DNA of 64,000 nt from Corynebacterium senegalense (lineage in GTDB: Bacteria > Actinomycetota > Actinomycetes > Mycobacteriales > Mycobacteriaceae): NCBI RefSeq assembly GCF_900411315.1, contig NZ_LS990887.1:1740647-1804646 (forward strand). The letters run 5' to 3'. Below are positions 60,623 to 64,000 of the stretch, in pieces (the stretch's first letter is position 1; every line of letters starts with the position of its first letter). The notes under the pieces were generated by a model. The model was given only the letters and a program-made list of their open reading frames with translations. It searched no databases and was not told where the DNA came from. Made by a program: the position numbers and the translations under genes.

Positions 60623-61627
60623 CTAGTCGATGTGCAGCGGGGTGCTCTGCGGGACGAGCGGCATCGGGGCGTACTCGGAACGCAGCTCGCGCAGCTTCTG
60701 GGCGTGCTCGGCCAGTCGGACGTCCTCCGTGGTGCGGGGGGTGAACTGGCGGGCGGGCAGCGCGTTGCCGTCGGTGTCCATCGCCAGGTAGGTGACGGTG
60801 GCGTGGATGCCGGTCAGCAGGTTCTCGCGGCCGCCGCGCGGGTTGCCGGAGCGGACGTGGACGGACATCTGCATGGAGCGGGCGTCGGTACGCATCATGC
60901 GGGCGTCGACCTCGATGAGGTCACCGATGGCGATGGGGCGGTAGAAGCGGATGCCGCCGGCGTAGACGGCGACGGTGTGCTCGCCGGACCATTCCATGGT
61001 GCAGGCGGCGCCGGCCTCGTCGATCCACTCCATGGCGGTGCCGCCGTGGACCTTGCCGCCCCAGTTGATGTCGGTGGGCTTGGCCAAGAAACGGTGGATG
61101 AGGCGCGGAGCCTCGCTCGGCCCGTGGTAGGTCTGCTGCTCCATCTCGGTCTCGATGGCCTTGCGCAGGTCGATGCGGGAGAGGGCGGCGTCGAGGACCC
61201 GGCGCTCCTCGTCGGTCTCGGGGACGAACTCGGGCACGGCCTGGGTCTTGCCCGTGGCGGTGTCCTTGGCGACGAAGATGACGAGGCAGTCGCAGGCGCG
61301 GGTGAACACGCCGTCGCGGGGGTCCGCGGAGAAGACCTCGTTGACGATGTGCATGGAGGAGCGGCCCGTCATGGCGATGCGGGAGCGCACCTCCACGATG
61401 TGCCCGGATGGGATGGGGCGAGTGAAGTGGATGTGGCCGACGTAGGCGGTGACGCAGTAGGTGCCCGACCACTGGACGGCGCAGGCGTAGGCGGCTTTGT
61501 CGATCCACTCCAGCACCCGGCCCCCGGAGATGCCCGGCGCGCCCGCGAGGAGGACGTCGGTGGGCGCCGCCATGAAGCGGAGGGTGACGCTGGGGGATTT
61601 GGCCGTCGGCTCGGAAGGTTGTGACAT
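60623..61627 (-). CDS. Acyl-CoA thioesterase with tandem hotdog domains
   Basis: The 334-residue product has two hotdog (4HBT) repeats: [21 protein letters not shown] and, about 160 residues later, [21 protein letters not shown], each followed by strands [14 protein letters not shown] and [14 protein letters not shown]. It resembles BACH-type acyl-CoA hydrolases that release CoA from fatty acyl-CoA. ATG 61627 follows TAAAGT (fwd 61636-61641) by eight bases, leaderless. The gene precedes purF in corynebacteria. Confidence 0.9.
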   Translation of the reverse strand: MSQPSEPTAKSPSVTLRFMAAPTDVLLAGAPGISGGRVLEWIDKAAYACAVQWSGTYCVTAYVGHIHFTRPIPSGHIVEVRSRIAMTGRSSMHIVNEVFSADPRDGVFTRACDCLVIFVAKDTATGKTQAVPEFVPETDEERRVLDAALSRIDLRKAIETEMEQQTYHGPSEAPRLIHRFLAKPTDINWGGKVHGGTAMEWIDEAGAACTMEWSGEHTVAVYAGGIRFYRPIAIGDLIEVDARMMRTDARSMQMSVHVRSGNPRGGRENLLTGIHATVTYLAMDTDGNALPARQFTPRTTEDVRLAEHAQKLRELRSEYAPMPLVPQSTPLHID

Positions 61628-61679
61628 GGGCACCTACTTTAATATGAACCACCCCACATGCCCTCCATATCATGGGGGC

Positions 61680-62069
61680 ATGGCGCAGAAGAACGATCCA
61701 GCGAAGACCCGGCAGGCCGTGGAGCGCGTCGCGCCGTGGTTGCGCGGGGAGTCCGAGGAGCGCCCCCAGCGCGCGGAGCTCGCGGATGCTTGTCGACGCA
61801 CCGCCCGCGCCCTGGCCGAGGAACTCCCGGGTTACACCGTGGAGCTGCGCGTTCCCCCCTTCGTGGCGGTGCAGTGCGTGGCGGGGCCCCGCCACACACG
61901 GGGCACGCCCCCGAACGTGGTGGAGTGCGACCCGGAGACGTGGCTGCGTCTCGCGACGGGCCTGGACAGCTTCGACGCGGCCGTGGCGGCCGGGCGCGTC
62001 GACGCCAGCGGATCCCGCGCCGGCGAGGTGGCCGCGGGCCTGCCGGTGATTGCCATCAACAATGCGTAA
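61680..62069 (+). CDS. Sterol-carrier-like (SCP2) small protein
   Basis: The 129-residue product has the sequence [41 protein letters not shown] and the helix [19 protein letters not shown], which match the bacterial sterol-carrier-family proteins found just before purF (Rv0807 in M. tuberculosis, from memory). The fold binds hydrophobic ligands; a role in purine synthesis is not known. ATG 61680 follows TATCAT (61668-61673) by six bases, leaderless, divergent from the thioesterase. Confidence 0.82.
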   Translation: MAQKNDPAKTRQAVERVAPWLRGESEERPQRAELADACRRTARALAEELPGYTVELRVPPFVAVQCVAGPRHTRGTPPNVVECDPETWLRLATGLDSFDAAVAAGRVDASGSRAGEVAAGLPVIAINNA

Positions 62070-62087
62070 TCCGTTAAAGTGGGGCAC

Positions 62088-63644
62088 GTGCAAACCGTGA
62101 ACACCGGGGCCCGCGTGGACCCCGTGCGAAATGATGCCGTGCCCTCCGGGTGCGCAGAAACGCGCCCGCTCACCCCAGAACCCACCGACGAACCCCGCGA
62201 CGAATGCGGCGTGTTCGGGGTCTGGGCGCCGGGCGAGGACGTCTCCAAGCTCACGTACTTCGGGCTCTTCGCGCTGCAGCACCGCGGCCAGGAGGGCGCC
62301 GGCATCGCGGTGGGCGACAAGGAGCACGTGGTGGTGTTCAAGGACACCGGGCTCGTCTCCCAGGTCTTCGACGAGTCGGTGCTCGACGCCCTCCAGGGCG
62401 ACGTGGCCATCGGCCACACCCGCTACTCCACGGCCGGGGGCAACAGCTGGGAAAACGTCCAGCCGATGTTCCGCACCTCTCCCAACGGGACGGACGTGGC
62501 TCTGGCCCACAACGGCAACCTGACCAACTACCAGGAGCTGCAGGACGAGGCCATCGCCCGCAAGCTCATCCCGGCTCAGGGCGTGGAGGGGCAGGGCTCC
62601 TCCTCCGACACGGCCGTCGTCTCGGCGCTGCTGTCCGACGGCATCCGCGACGACAAGACCCTGCTCGACGCCGCCCGCGAGCTGCTGCCCCGCATCGAGG
62701 GCGCGTTCTGCTTCATGGTCACCGACGGGCACACCCTCTACGCCGCCCGCGACCCGCACGGGGTGCGCCCGCTGGCGCTGGGCCGCCTGGAGCGCGGCTG
62801 GGTCGTCGCCTCCGAGACCTGCGCCCTGGACATCGTGGGCGCCACCTTCGTGCGCGACATCGAGCCGGGCGAGCTCATCAGCATAGACGAGTCGGGGATC
62901 CGCACGGAGCGCTTCGCGCAGACCCCCCGCGCGCACTGCGTGTTCGAATACGTCTACGTCGCGCGCCCGGATTCGATCATCGAGGGTCGCTCGGTCCACG
63001 CCTCGCGCATCGAGATCGGCAAGCGCCTCTCCCGCGTCTCCCCGGTCGAGGCCGACCTGGTGATGCCGGTGCCGGAGTCGGGCACACCGGCCGCGATCGG
63101 CTACGCCGAGGAGTCGGGCATCCCCTTCAAGCAGGGCCTGATGAAGAACGCCTACGTGGGCCGCACCTTTATCCAGCCCTCGGACACCCTGCGCCAGCTG
63201 GGCCTGCGCCTGAAGCTCAATCCGGTGCGCGAGATCATCGCGGGCAAGAGGCTGGTGGTCGTGGATGACTCCATCGTGCGCGGCAACACCCAGCGCAAGC
63301 TGATCAAGCTGCTGCGCGAGGCCGGGGCGGCGGAGGTGCACGCGCGCATCGCCTCTCCGCCGGTGAAGTGGCCGTGCTTCTACGGCATCGACTTCGCCAG
63401 CCCCGGCGAGCTGATAGCCAACAACGGCGTCGGGGGCGACGAGGCTGCCGTCAGCGAGTCGATCCGCACCATGATCGGCGCGGACTCTCTGGCGTTCGTG
63501 TCCACCGAGGACATGATCGCCGCCACGAAGCAGCCCGCGGACAACCTGTGCGCGGCGTGCTTCACGGGCCACTACCCGCTGGGCCTTCCCCAGGGCAACC
63601 CCAACGCAGACCTCGTCCGCCGCATGCAGAAAGGTGAGAACTAG
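62088..63644 (+). CDS. purF: Amidophosphoribosyltransferase
   Basis: The 518-residue enzyme commits PRPP to purine synthesis. The N-terminal nucleophile Cys follows a propeptide of about 40 residues (RDECGVFGVW); glutaminase motifs HTRYSTAGG and HNGNLTNY and the PRPP loop VVDDSIVRGNT are present, with the C-terminal Cys of an iron-sulfur type (CAACFTGHYP). GTG 62088 lies seven bases after TAAAGT (62075-62080), so the start is leaderless; GTG 62079 overlaps the -10. purM follows by three bases. Confidence 0.96.
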   Translation: MQTVNTGARVDPVRNDAVPSGCAETRPLTPEPTDEPRDECGVFGVWAPGEDVSKLTYFGLFALQHRGQEGAGIAVGDKEHVVVFKDTGLVSQVFDESVLDALQGDVAIGHTRYSTAGGNSWENVQPMFRTSPNGTDVALAHNGNLTNYQELQDEAIARKLIPAQGVEGQGSSSDTAVVSALLSDGIRDDKTLLDAARELLPRIEGAFCFMVTDGHTLYAARDPHGVRPLALGRLERGWVVASETCALDIVGATFVRDIEPGELISIDESGIRTERFAQTPRAHCVFEYVYVARPDSIIEGRSVHASRIEIGKRLSRVSPVEADLVMPVPESGTPAAIGYAEESGIPFKQGLMKNAYVGRTFIQPSDTLRQLGLRLKLNPVREIIAGKRLVVVDDSIVRGNTQRKLIKLLREAGAAEVHARIASPPVKWPCFYGIDFASPGELIANNGVGGDEAAVSESIRTMIGADSLAFVSTEDMIAATKQPADNLCAACFTGHYPLGLPQGNPNADLVRRMQKGEN

Positions 63645-63647
63645 CCG

Positions 63648-64000
63648 ATGACCAGGCTTAACGACGACCAGACCCCCGTCTCCTACGAGGCCGCCGGTGT
63701 CTCCATCGAGGCCGGCGACAAGGCGGTGGAGCTGTTCGCCCCGCTGGCCAAGCGCGCCAGCCGCCCCGAGGTGCGCGGCGGGCTGGGCGGCTTTGCCGGC
63801 CTCTTCGCGCTGGGCAAGTACCGAGAGCCGCTGCTCGCCGCGGGCTCCGACGGCGTGGGCACGAAGCTCGCCGTGGCTCAGGCGATGGACAAGCACGACA
63901 CCATCGGCATCGACCTCGTCGCCATGTGTGTGGACGACCTCGTGGTCTGCGGCGCGGAGCCGCTGTTCCTGCAGGACTACATCGCCATCGGCAAGGTCGT
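63648..64000 (+). CDS. purM: Phosphoribosylformylglycinamidine cyclo-ligase (3' end outside window)
   Basis: The first 117 residues are visible: [40 protein letters not shown] and [19 protein letters not shown] match the PurM ATP-binding half. It makes AIR from FGAM, the step after PurSQL. Starts at ATG 63648 right after purF; truncated by the window edge. Confidence 0.95.
   Translation, partial: MTRLNDDQTPVSYEAAGVSIEAGDKAVELFAPLAKRASRPEVRGGLGGFAGLFALGKYREPLLAAGSDGVGTKLAVAQAMDKHDTIGIDLVAMCVDDLVVCGAEPLFLQDYIAIGKV

Overview
The window is high-GC, densely coded actinobacterial DNA. Gene content and order point to Corynebacterium: lysS-clpC, radA-disA, lpqE/carD-ispDF-cysS, the otsA/otsB-ipsA-metal ABC block, thrE beside tRNA-Thr, phoRS, and the pur genes with ptrB, dctA and mpx all follow the order I remember from C. 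glutamicum and, in part, M. tuberculosis. Many genes have a TANNNT -10 element 6-8 bases before the start codon, the leaderless-mRNA layout typical of this group. No rRNA, CRISPR array, insertion sequence, prophage or replication origin was seen, and no gene-free stretch exceeds 300 bases (the longest is 48525-48788).

Layout. 1-3.8 kb: tail of an unidentified protein, a Rossmann-like protein, a divergent PanC, a membrane protein with a pseudokinase-like N-terminus and a broken CAP-domain gene. 3.9-12.7 kb: lysS, a TM2 protein, a GT87 glycosyltransferase, clpC, a secretory lipase, zupT and a small DUF4236 gene. 12.7-18.1 kb: mutY, a beta-carbonic anhydrase, an anchored surface protein, radA-disA and lpqE. 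18.3-22.5 kb: carD, ispD, ispF, cysS and rlmB. 22.5-28.3 kb: a DUF222/HNH protein, an esterase, a zinc/manganese-type ABC importer and ipsA. 28.3-33 kb: the trehalose operon (a Lys-tailed protein, otsA, a lipoprotein, otsB), thrE and tRNA-Thr. 33.1-36 kb: the PhoR/PhoS two-component system and a TipA-like MerR regulator. 36-52 kb: hit, purD, purB, a lipoprotein, purC, ptrB, dctA, a DUF2334 protein, mpx, a secreted nuclease and purSQL. 60.6-64 kb: a thioesterase, a sterol-carrier-like protein, purF and the start of purM.

The stretch from about 52 to 60.5 kb looks like an accessory insertion in the purine region. Two paralogous right-handed beta-helix proteins (one predicted cytoplasmic, one a lipoprotein) face a tightly overlapping operon of a UDP-xylose-synthase-like enzyme, a cellulose-synthase-like membrane GT2 and a UDP-glucose/galactose epimerase. 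A hemolysin III protein, an Lrp/AsnC regulator and a LysE exporter follow. The first five genes together resemble an uncharacterised synthase-dependent surface polysaccharide system. Codon choice changes inside purL at about 51.0 kb, consistent with import by recombination in the flanking gene.

Regulatory signals worth attention are 11-bp-spaced TGAA repeats before phoR and before the secreted nuclease (candidate PhoR boxes), a dyad before the metal importer, a DtxR-like site before the lipase, a perfect dyad before the hemolysin III gene, a strong hairpin in the dctA leader, and an internal ribosome binding site that should yield a separate TipAS-type drug-binding protein.
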